This document shows positions 31,653 to 44,700 of a DNA stretch of 61,673 nucleotides, piece by piece; position 1 is the stretch's first letter, and each line of letters starts with the position of its first letter. The position numbers were made by a program, and so were the translations under genes. Under the pieces are notes generated by a model. The model was not told the DNA's origin, made no database searches, and was given only the letters and a program-made list of their open reading frames with translations. Source of the stretch: Gemmatimonadota bacterium. GTDB lineage: Bacteria; Gemmatimonadota; Gemmatimonadetes; Gemmatimonadales; Gemmatimonadaceae. Location of the stretch: NCBI GenBank assembly GCA_021299375.1, contig JAJTGR010000047.1, positions 1 to 61,673 of the forward strand, given 5' to 3'.

Positions 31653-33995
31653 TTAGCGACGCGACGTCGGCAGCTTGAAGGCGATGACGCGGTCGGAACG
31701 CCCAGAGAATCCGCGCAGGATGCCTCCCGTGGCCACGACCACGACGTACTGTGTGCCATTCACGGCGTACACTGTCGGCATCGTGGATCCCGCGGCGGGT
31801 AGCGGATAAGACCAGAGCTCTCCTCCGTTGGCCGCATCGTAGGCACGCAGTTTGTCGTCCGTGGTGCCGGTCGCGAAGAGCACGCCCCCTGCCGTGACCG
31901 CTACGCCTCCTGTGTTCAGGAGGCCGCGCGCCGTTGCACCATCACTGCGCCCCACATCACGTTGGCCGAAGGGAACCTGCCAACGCATCTTGCCGGTGTT
32001 GAGGTCGATGGCCGTCAGCAGCCCCCACGGGGTCTTGCTGCCTGGATGACCACGATCGTCCAGCACCGTCTGGAAGAACGCGTTGAACACGAACGACCGT
32101 TGCTGGTCGCTTCGCCGGTCAAGTTCCAGGAAGTACCGATACAGCGTGTCTAGCGTGGCGGCCTCCACGCGCGAGCCAACCGCAACGCCTTCGTGCTGCT
32201 CGCGGAAATAGGTAGTCGATTGGAGCTGTTCCCGGCTGCGAACCGCGGTGATGCCCGTCAGCGAGGGAATGTACGCGTCGCCTGCAGCAGCCCACTCGGC
32301 CGAGCCCCTTCGTGAGGTTCCATGACAGCGCGAGCAGTTCGCCTGATACAGGGCGTTTCCCGCGAGGTCGGAGCCGGATGTGGCGGTCGCCTTGATATCC
32401 GCATACTCCACGCGGATGACCCACGGAAACTGACTCGAGGGGACGTACAGGATGCCCGCTCGCTGGTCGATCGCCCCGCCAGGCCACTCCGCGCCACCAC
32501 CGAGACTGTACCTCGCGACTTTGCCACCGATCCTCGGCGGTTCGAACAACCCATAGGTGGCCCCTCGCAGTTTCCTTCTCACGGTGCGCGTGGCGCTGTC
32601 CGTGCGGTCGGTGATCTGGTCAGGCCCGAATTCCTGTGCCGTGTACGGTGCCGGCAGGCTGAAGACCGGCTGATAGGGGGCTGTCTGTTCGCCGGGTACA
32701 GTGGACACGGGCGCCCTTTTGAGGCGATAGGCGAAGATCGCCTTGCCTTGATCCCGATCGAGCAGCAGCGTGTTGCCGCGCTTGGTGAGCGCCACGACCA
32801 CGTCCACCGCCCGCCCCTCCCTGACGATCGTCGTGAGCATGGGCGCCGCGGCGATGTCCAGGTCCCACAGATCGTGGATGGTTTCCTGAAAGCTCCAGAC
32901 AACTCATCCAGTCCGTGTGTCAATGGCGACCACGCTGGAGGCGTAGTCGTTCTTTCCGAGACGCGACGTGCCGATGAACGCGGGCCTCGGATTGCCGGTC
33001 GAGACGAAGACCATGTGCCGCTTCACATCGGCCGACATACCTCCCCAGGGCGCCCCTCCCTCGAGACCGCTTTCCGTTGCGGATTTCCTCAGCAGCGGCC
33101 GACTCCATCGCAGTTCGCCGCTGACAAGGTCGTACGCCTCTACTGCGGGAGCGAGTGTGGCGATGATCAGCTTGTCGTCCACGATCAACGGCGCAGTGAG
33201 CGACGTCCCGCTCCCGACGACGCCGTCCTTGCCAAAGGACTTCACCACATCGCCGGTGGCCGCGTTCACGGCGTACACGCCCGTGCTGCTCGGCACGAAG
33301 AGCCGCGAACGTGTGAAATCGTCGTTGGGCTCCCAGACAAGCCCACGCCTGGCGACGGGGGCTGGCAAGGCGCGGCGCCAAATCTCCTTGCCTGTTTCGG
33401 CATCCAGCGCGATCAGGTCACCATCGACGTTGGTGAGGAACATTCTGGTCCCGACCACGACCGGATTTGTCTCGACCGTCGCACCGCCGATCTTCGTTGA
33501 ATCACCGAGATCGCTGCCGGACGAGTAGCTCCGCGCCGGCTCGAGGAAACGCACGTTCTGCACGGTGATCTGGTCAAGCGAGGAGTACTTGCTCGACAGT
33601 TCATCGCCGCCGCTCCGGTGCCAGGTGTCGAAAGCCCTCGCTTCTGCCTGACTCGCCAGCAGTCGCGACACGTCGACACCCGATACATCGATGTACTCCG
33701 GCATTGCCGCCCGCGCGGCGGGGTCTTCCCGCGGCGGCATCGAGAGCGTATCGAAGATCGAGTAGGGCAACGTGGCCGATCCTGCCAACACGTCACCCGG
33801 TGCGCGCACGCTCTTCACGGTCGCGATGAGTCCCTGCCTCCGAACACGGTTCCAGCCTTTCGCGATCGCCCTGCCGATCCCGACTTCTCGCACCTTGCGG
33901 ACCAGGTCGGGCCGTGTGGTGAGGAGGGCAACAGGACCGAGGAATGCAACGGCTGTGGCGATCAGCAACGGCCACGTGAATCGTCTGGCGGGCAT
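31653..33995 (-). pseudogene. PQQ-dependent dehydrogenase with cytochrome c domain, interrupted by in-frame TGA
   Basis: A single reading frame of about 780 codons is broken by one TGA at 32904-32906. Upstream part (363 aa): N-terminal membrane anchor (FTWPLLIATAVAFLGPVALL), then PQQ beta-propeller blades with tryptophan-docking motifs such as LIALDAETGKEIWRR and GGMSADVKRHMVFVSTGNPRPAF, ending AIDTRTG. The frame continues after the stop with VVWSFQETIHDLWDLDIAAAPML, exactly as in intact relatives, through a c-type haem site CSRCH and final blades (LLTAIDLNTGKMRWQVPFG, LRAYDAANGGELWSYPLPA). Intact genes would have Arg or Lys at the TGA, so a CGA-to-TGA transition is the simplest cause. Intact, it would be a periplasmic quinoprotein sugar/alcohol dehydrogenase. 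Confidence 0.88.
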
Positions 33996-34064
33996 TACTT
34001 CAGAGGGTCAGGGATCGTCGGACTTGCCTTGGTCGTCACGGATTGCGCGATCGTACATCCAACT

Positions 34065-35966
34065 TCACGCAAACACCTCCAGCGCCAACTCGATCTTCCC
34101 AAAGGGCGCACTCACCTGCACCCCCTGCACCGCCCCGCGCACCCGCGCCAGCGCTTCCCTCGCAATGGCAATGCCCTCCGCCAGCGCGTGCTCCTTGCTC
34201 GTCTCGTTGGCGCGGCGCATGCGCTCCAGCACCTCCGGCGGCACCGTGACCCCCGGCACCTCATTCGCCAGAAACTCCGCATTGCGCGCCGACACCAACG
34301 GCCAGATACCGGCCACCACGGGAATGCGCACGTCCTGCACGCTCTCCAGAAATGCCTCCAGCTGCGCCGGGTCGAACACGGGTTGCGTGATGGCATACTC
34401 GGCCCCGGCCTCCACCTTCCAGCGAAAGCGCTTCAGCTCGTGCGCCGGGTCGATGGCCGCCGGGTTCACCCCCACGCCGATCACGTAGCGGGTGGGGTCG
34501 CCGATGGGGTTGTTACCGGGGTCCAGCCCGCGATTGAGCTTGGCGACCAGGTTGGTGAGGCCGATGGCGTCGATGTCGAACACCGCCGTCGCATCGGGAT
34601 AGGGTCCCATCTTGGGCGGGTCGCCGGTCACGAGCAGCAGGTTGCGCAGTCCGAGGGCCGAGGCACCCAGCAGGTCGCTGAGCATGCCGAGCAGGTTGCG
34701 GTCGCGGCAGGCGTAGTGGGTGACCGCCTCTATGCCGTGCCGCTCGATGATGAGGCTGGTGGCAATGGCCCCCATGCGGCTCTGCGCGCGCGGCCCGTCG
34801 GGCACGTTGATGGCGTCCACCCCAGCCTTGGCCAGCGCGGCGGCATCGTGTTCCAGCTTCACGGTGTCCACCCCCCGCGGCGGCACGATCTCCACGCTGG
34901 TCACGAACGTACCCGCGGCCAGCTTGGCGCCGAAGCGAGAGCGCTGCGCCAGCGGGACAGGCTCTCGGCCCTTGGCGGGCTCTCCGGGCACGGCGAATTC
35001 GCGCGTGTCGCCCACCGACACGCGGGTGCGCGGCGCCAGCGGACGCACCCCCTCCACCATGGCCTTGATGTGCTCGGGGGTGGTGCCGCAGCAGCCGCCC
35101 ACGATCTTGGCCCCCGCCTGCACCAGATGCCGGGCGTAGGTGGCCATGTACTCCGGGCTGGCCATGTACATGCTGCGCCCGCCCACGTCGCGCGGCATGC
35201 CGGCGTTGGGCTGGGCGCTGAGCTTGCGGTCGGTCACGGCCGCCATGCGCTCGATGGCCTCGAGGATGGTCTGCGGCCCCACCGAGCAGTTGAGGCCGAT
35301 CACGTCCACGCCCCATTTGTCCAACACCCGCGCGATATCCTCGGGGGTGGCCCCGAACGCCGTGCGCAGTTCAGGACCCACCGTGGCCTGGGCGATGACC
35401 GGCATGGCCGGGTTCACCTCACGCGCCGCCAGGATGGCCTGCTCCAGCTCTTCCAGATCGGCGAATGTCTCCAGCACGAAGCAGTCGGCCCCGCCCTCGG
35501 CCAGCGCCGCCATCTGCTCGCGGAAGTAGCCGCGGGCCTCCTCGCGGCTGGTGGGGCCATAGGGTTCCAGGCGCACGCCCAGCGGGCCCACGGCACCGGC
35601 CACCAGCCGCTGCTCCCCCGCCGCCTCGCGCGCCAGTTGGGCGGCGCGGGTGTTGATGGCCGCCACCTGCCCCTCCAGCCCGTACTGCGTGAGCTTGGGG
35701 CGGTTGGCGCCGAAGGTGTTGGTCTCCACCACCTCGGCCCCGGCCTTCACGTAGGCGGCGTGCACGTCACGCACCAGGTCGGGGCTTCGCAGCACCAGCT
35801 CGTCGTAACACTGGTTGATGAAGACGCCGCGGTTGTAGAGCATGGTGCCCATGGCACCGTCGAAGAGCACGACCTGACCGGGGTCGAGCAGGCGAGCGAG
35901 CAGGGCGGCGCGGGGTAACGACCCTGCGGTGGTCGCTTCAATCGGATGCGGTGAGGCAGTGGTCAT
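34065..35966 (-). CDS. Bifunctional homocysteine S-methyltransferase/5,10-methylenetetrahydrofolate reductase
   Basis: 633 aa. N-terminal half (about 1-310): homocysteine methyltransferase barrel with FDGAMGTML and zinc-ligand cysteines in LNCSVGPQT and [11 protein letters not shown]-terminal half (about 330-633): MetF-type MTHFR ([52 protein letters not shown]). The fusion is the YitJ type. It makes 5-methyl-THF for methionine synthesis and may methylate homocysteine itself. The minus-strand ATG is preceded by GAAAGG at a suitable distance. It is head to head with metH, with only 16 bases between the two start codons, so regulation is probably shared. Confidence 0.93.
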   Translation of the reverse strand: MTTASPHPIEATTAGSLPRAALLARLLDPGQVVLFDGAMGTMLYNRGVFINQCYDELVLRSPDLVRDVHAAYVKAGAEVVETNTFGANRPKLTQYGLEGQVAAINTRAAQLAREAAGEQRLVAGAVGPLGVRLEPYGPTSREEARGYFREQMAALAEGGADCFVLETFADLEELEQAILAAREVNPAMPVIAQATVGPELRTAFGATPEDIARVLDKWGVDVIGLNCSVGPQTILEAIERMAAVTDRKLSAQPNAGMPRDVGGRSMYMASPEYMATYARHLVQAGAKIVGGCCGTTPEHIKAMVEGVRPLAPRTRVSVGDTREFAVPGEPAKGREPVPLAQRSRFGAKLAAGTFVTSVEIVPPRGVDTVKLEHDAAALAKAGVDAINVPDGPRAQSRMGAIATSLIIERHGIEAVTHYACRDRNLLGMLSDLLGASALGLRNLLLVTGDPPKMGPYPDATAVFDIDAIGLTNLVAKLNRGLDPGNNPIGDPTRYVIGVGVNPAAIDPAHELKRFRWKVEAGAEYAITQPVFDPAQLEAFLESVQDVRIPVVAGIWPLVSARNAEFLANEVPGVTVPPEVLERMRRANETSKEHALAEGIAIAREALARVRGAVQGVQVSAPFGKIELALEVFA

Positions 35967-35982
35967 AGATACCTTTCAAGAT

Positions 35983-39594
<3,612 letters not shown>

Positions 39595-39596
39595 GC

Positions 39597-41540
39597 ATGT
39601 GCGGCATTGCCGGCTTCTGGATGAGCGGCGGGCTGCGCGAAAGCGAGGCGCACGATGCCGTGCGCGCCATGACCGATTGCATTCGCCACCGCGGCCCCGA
39701 TGATGACGGCGTGTTCGTCGATCACGAGGTCGGCGTCGCCCTTGGCTTCCGCCGGCTCGCCATCCTCGACCTCACCCCGCTCGGCCACCAGCCCATGGCC
39801 AGCCCCAGCGGGCGCTACTGGCTGACCTTCAACGGCGAGATCTACAACCACCGCACCCTGCGCGCGGAGCTCGAAGCGGCCGGCGTGACGTTCCGCGGCC
39901 GGTCGGACACCGAGGTGCTCTGCGCCGGCTTCGACGTGTGGGGCATCCGCGAGACGTTCACGCGGGCCGCCGGGATGTTCGGCGTGGCCGTGTGGGACAC
40001 CATGAAGCGGCAGCTCACGCTGGTGCGGGACCGCATTGGCATCAAGCCGGTCTACGTGTCATCCGCGGCCGGCGTGGTGAGCTACGGCTCGGAGCTCAAG
40101 AGCCTCATGGCGGCGCCGCGGTTCGACCGCACACTCGACACGGAGGCCATTGCCGAGTACTCGGCGCTGTTGTTCGTGCCGGGGCCGCGCACGGTCTTTC
40201 GGCGGACCGTGAAACTGCCCCCGGGTTGCCTGCTCACCATCACCGACCCGACCGCGCCGCTGCCGGCACCAGAGCCCTACTGGTCGCTCGAGGAGGTCGC
40301 GCAGCGGGGGCGGCTGGGAGGGCATGTCCTCCCGCCCGAGGAGGGCCAGCGCGAGTTGGAAGCGTTGCTGCTGAACGTCCTGGACGAGCACCTCGAGTCC
40401 GATGTGCCGCTGGGGGCGTTCCTGTCCGGTGGCATCGATTCATCGCTGGTGGTGGCGCTCATGACACGCGTGAGCCCCGCACGGGTGAAGACCTTCACCA
40501 TCGCCTTCGACAGCGCCGAGCACGACGAGTCGGCGCACGCCGAACGGGTAGCGCAGCATCTGGGCACCGAGCACGTCACGATCCCGCTCCGCGGCGCCGA
40601 CGCGCTGGACGAACTGCAGACGGTCGTCGAACACTACGACGAGCCCTTCGCGGACTCCTCGCAGTTGCCCTCGCTGCTCGTCTGCCGGGCCGCACGCCGG
40701 CACGCGACCGTAGTGCTCACCGGCGACGGCGGCGACGAGATCTTTGCCGGCTACAATCGTTACGTGTACGGTGGCCGGCTGTTCCCGACGGTGTCGCGGC
40801 TGCCCGCGGTGGCGCGGCGCCTGGCGGCGGCGACGCTGCAGGGGCTCCCGTCGGGGGTCCTGGAGTCGGGGTATCGCTTGGCGAGCCGGGTCAGCGGCCG
40901 GGTGCCCCATGAACGGCTCGTGGTGGACAAGCTGCGCAAGCTGGGGCGCCTGCTCACGGCGGATGGAGACCGGGGGCGCTATCAGCAGCTGGTGTCGACG
41001 GAAGGCGTCGAGGATGGCCAAGGCACGCGCTGCCCCCCCGCGGCGCTGGCTGTGGCGTTCGATCGCCATGCGCAGGCATCGCTGCTCGACCGCATGCTGC
41101 TGGGCGACCAGCTTGCGTATCTCCCCGACAATCAGATGACCAAGGTGGACCGGGCGAGCATGGCGGCGAGTCTCGAGGCGCGCGTGCCGCTGCTGGATCA
41201 CCGCGTGGTGGAACTGGCGTGGCGCCTGCCCGGCAACGCCCTGCTGCCCGACGGGCTCACGAAGGCGCCGCTGCGTGCCATGCTCTACCAGTCGGTGCCG
41301 CGCCAGCTCATCGATCGCCCCAAGACCGGCTTTTCGGTGCCCCTCGCCGAATGGCTGCGAGGTCCGTTGCGCCCATGGGTCGAGGAGCGGTTCGGTCCAG
41401 CATCCATGGCCGGTTCACCGCTCGATCACGCGGGAGTGAGTGAGACGTGGCGTCGTCTGCTGGCCGGACGCGATGGGTACGGCTCGTCAGTCTGGGCGTC
41501 CCTCATGTTCGAGAGCTGGCGGCGGCGGTGGATGTCCTGA
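39597..41540 (+). CDS. asnB: Asparagine synthetase (glutamine-hydrolysing)
   Basis: 647 aa. Class II glutamine amidotransferase domain starting with the nucleophile Cys2 (MCGIAGFW) and RHRGPDDDGVF, LGFRRLAILDLTPLGHQPM, FNGEIYNHRTLR. The synthetase domain has the PP-loop SGGIDSSLV and the conserved end MTKVDRASMAASLEARVPLLDHRVVE. Makes Asn from Asp with ATP and Gln, or in polysaccharide clusters can amidate other carboxylates. It starts two bases after the metH stop, so it is transcribed with metH. A second, clearly different AsnB is at 59391. Confidence 0.93.
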   Translation: MCGIAGFWMSGGLRESEAHDAVRAMTDCIRHRGPDDDGVFVDHEVGVALGFRRLAILDLTPLGHQPMASPSGRYWLTFNGEIYNHRTLRAELEAAGVTFRGRSDTEVLCAGFDVWGIRETFTRAAGMFGVAVWDTMKRQLTLVRDRIGIKPVYVSSAAGVVSYGSELKSLMAAPRFDRTLDTEAIAEYSALLFVPGPRTVFRRTVKLPPGCLLTITDPTAPLPAPEPYWSLEEVAQRGRLGGHVLPPEEGQRELEALLLNVLDEHLESDVPLGAFLSGGIDSSLVVALMTRVSPARVKTFTIAFDSAEHDESAHAERVAQHLGTEHVTIPLRGADALDELQTVVEHYDEPFADSSQLPSLLVCRAARRHATVVLTGDGGDEIFAGYNRYVYGGRLFPTVSRLPAVARRLAAATLQGLPSGVLESGYRLASRVSGRVPHERLVVDKLRKLGRLLTADGDRGRYQQLVSTEGVEDGQGTRCPPAALAVAFDRHAQASLLDRMLLGDQLAYLPDNQMTKVDRASMAASLEARVPLLDHRVVELAWRLPGNALLPDGLTKAPLRAMLYQSVPRQLIDRPKTGFSVPLAEWLRGPLRPWVEERFGPASMAGSPLDHAGVSETWRRLLAGRDGYGSSVWASLMFESWRRRWMS

Positions 41541-41752
41541 CGCCCCGACGGCGACACCGTCGATCACGATCTCAGCCGGGTGTGCCACAGCGCGCCGTGG
41601 TGCCGCGATCGCGCTGACGGTGCTGCGAACGCACCGCAGCGCGTGCTGCGGCAGGGGGATCGGCACGGGGACGTCATCGACCGCTCCCAGCACGTGCTGT
41701 CACACCGCTGGCACGGCCCGAAAAGTCGGCGCGTCCGGGTCGTCGACAAGGC
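41541..41752. other. Gap before the giant lipoprotein gene
   Basis: 212 bases with no gene. A small CGACGG/CCGTCG stem (41546-41562) follows the asnB stop. A perfect TGGCACG at 41709-41715 has no -12 partner. Confidence 0.45.
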
Positions 41753-44700
41753 ATGACTTCCTCGCTTCGCCTCCACGTGCGTGCCGGTCGTGCTGCCGCG
41801 TCAGTCGCGCTTCGCGTTCTGTCCGTTTCCGCCGCGCTGGCCTGTGGCGCGTGCGCCGAGAACGCCGCCGGCCCCGATGCCGGCGGGGATCGTGGTGGCG
41901 GTGGCATCGGGCAACTGGCGATTCGACTCGACGGGCTACCATCGGGCGCCGCGGCGGGGCTCACGGTAGTCGGGCCGTCCGGCTACCGCCACCGGGTCGC
42001 CGCGTCGGACACCCTGCGTGGGTTGGCGGCCGGCCGGTACACCATCGAGATCGACCCCGTTGCTGCTGATGGCCAAGCATGGTTTCCCGAGCAGGGCAGC
42101 CTCGTGGTCGAGGTGACCGAGGTGGCCAGACCGCAGCTCGTGAACATCCGGTTTTCGCTCCTGCCGCGCGCTGCGCTGATCATTGTGCCGGTGTCCGGCC
42201 TACCCTCAGGCGCCTCGCCCAGCGCGCGGCTGACAGGGCCTGGCGGCGCCTCGATGGCGATCGAACGTACCGACACGTTGCGGAACGTGGCGTTGGGCGA
42301 CTGGACGCTCTCGGCCGATCCGGTGACGGTCAACGGGACGGTGCTCCTCCCCAGCCCGGTCACGCAGACGCGGGCGGTGCGCTCGCGCGACGCGGTCATC
42401 TTCCCGGTTCGGTATCGCACCAACACCGGCAGCCTGGCCGTGGCGGTAGTGGGCCTGCCCGCTGGGGCCAACGGGCGCATACGGATTTCCGGCCCCAGCG
42501 CGTATCAGGGCGACCTCACGGGAACCATGACCATCACCGGCTTGGTCCCCGGCACGTACGTGCTCGCTGCCGACACGGTGACGGTCGGTGGCATCGCGTT
42601 CGCCCCCACCCCGATCGCGGGCACCGTCACCGTGACGAGCTCGGAGGTGGCGGCCGGAGCGACGGTCGCGTACTCGGCCGTCGGTGCGCCGACGGGCACC
42701 CTGAGTCTTGCCGTGAACGGCCTGCCGGCGGGTTCGCCGGCGCAGGTCACGGTCAGCGGCCCCAACGGGTTCACCCGGAGCCTGGCCGGCAGCGCATCAC
42801 TGAGCGGACTCACCGCAGGCGCCTACACCATCACCGCCATGGCGGTGCGCACCAGCCTTGGCAGTTACGACGGTCCGCCGGCTCCGCTGGTCGTCAATGT
42901 GCTGTCCGGGCAGAGTGTCAGCGCGACGGTGAGCTATTCGGCACGGCCGGCGGTCGTTGTCGTCTCGGCGGAAGGCCTCCCTGGTGGGTCAGCGCCCGCA
43001 TTGACGCTGATCAATCCGGCGGGCGCCGCGTCGGCGCTGTCCGGCGGTGCGATACTGTCCAACAGCGCCACCGGACGCTGGCAACTCACCGCGGCCGTGG
43101 TCAGCGCCGGCGGGTTCTCCTATGCGCCATCACCGGCGAGCTACGATGCCGTCGTGCTTGCCGGTGACACGCTACGCTTCCCGGTCACGTACGCGCTCAG
43201 TTCAGGCGCCGTGGCGGTGACCATCGGCGGCTTGCCCAGCGGGGTTGGGGGGAACGTTGTCGTCACGGGGCCGAACGGGTTCAGCCGGGCGGTGGGGATG
43301 ACGCAGACCCTCACCGACCTCGCCCCCGCGAGCTACACCGTCACCGCGAGCGCCGTCACCGTCGCCGGGCTGACCTACGCCCCGTCACCCGTCACACGCA
43401 CCGTGACGGTCACCGCGTCGCTGGTGGCGCAACCGGCGGTGGTCACCTATGCGTCGCAGACGGGTAGCCTGTCGCTGTCGTTGAGCGGACTGCCTGCCGG
43501 TGCGGCGGCCGACATGGTGCTCACGGGGCCCGGAAGCACGTCCCAGACGATCACGACGGGCGGCACGATCGAGAATCTGGCGCCCGGCAGCTACACGCTG
43601 GCGGTGCGCCCTGTACGCACGGCGCTCGGCACCTACAGCAGCACGCCCGCGACACACTCTTTCACCATCAGCACCGGGGCCACGACCACGCAGTCCGTAG
43701 CCTACACCCCGCTGCCGGCCGCCGTCGCCATCGCGGTGACTGGTCTGCCCGGCGGTACCGCGCCGGCGCTGTCGCTCACGTCGCCCACCGGCGCGGCCTC
43801 GTCGCCGACCGGATCGACCGTGATTGCCCCGGCGGCCACCGGACGCTGGCGCCTTGCCAGCAGCCCGGTGCAGAGCGGCGGCCACAGCTATATCGCCACG
43901 CCCGCCAGCTACGATCAGTCGGTGCTCGCGGGTGACACGCTGGCGTTCCCGGTGCAGTACGCGCTCAGCACCGGCGCCATCGCCGTGAGCGTGAGCGGGT
44001 TGCCGAGCGGCACCAACGGCAGCGTGACCGTGACCGGCCCCAACGGCTTCAGCCAGGCGGTTACCGCCACCAGCACCCTCACCAACCTGGCGCCGGGCAC
44101 GTACACCGTGACGGCGGCGACGGTGAGCGCCAGCGGCGTGTCCTTTGCCCCGTCGCCGGCTACGCGCACCGTGACCGTCACGGCGTCGCTGGTGGCCCAG
44201 CCGGCCGCGGTGACCTACAGCGCGCAGGCGGGCACCCTGGCGCTGACGGTGGCCGGGCTGCCGAGCGGCGCTGCCGCCGACCTCGTGCTCAGCGGGCCCA
44301 ACGGATACAGCGCCCCGTTCACTGCCAACACCTCGGTCACCGGGTTGGCCGCTGGTAGCTATACGCTCGCGGTGCGCACGGTGCGCACGGCCCTCGGCAG
44401 CTACGGCTCGTTGCCGGCCACGCGGAGCCTCACCATTACCGCCGGCAGCACCACGCCGCTGACCGTGACCTACGCTCCGCTGCCGGCGGTGGTCAACCTC
44501 ACGGTGGGCGGGCTGCCCTCGGGCGCCCCCCCGGCGCTCGCGCTCACCTCGCCGTCGGGCGCGGTGACGAACCCAACCGGCTCCACCGTCATCAACCCCG
44601 CCGCGACCGGCCGCTGGCGTCTCAGCAGCAGCGTGGTGCCGAGCGGTGGCCACAGCTACACCCCGTCGCCTGCGGCCTACGACCAGACCGTGCTGGCCGG

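Noticed and set aside
32904-32906. TGA as selenocysteine codon
   Set aside because: The position in relatives is Arg/Lys in a propeller strand and not catalytic, and no SECIS-like hairpin was seen after it.
41709-41724. Sigma54 promoter before the giant lipoprotein
   Set aside because: The TGGCACG half is perfect but there is no GC at -12.
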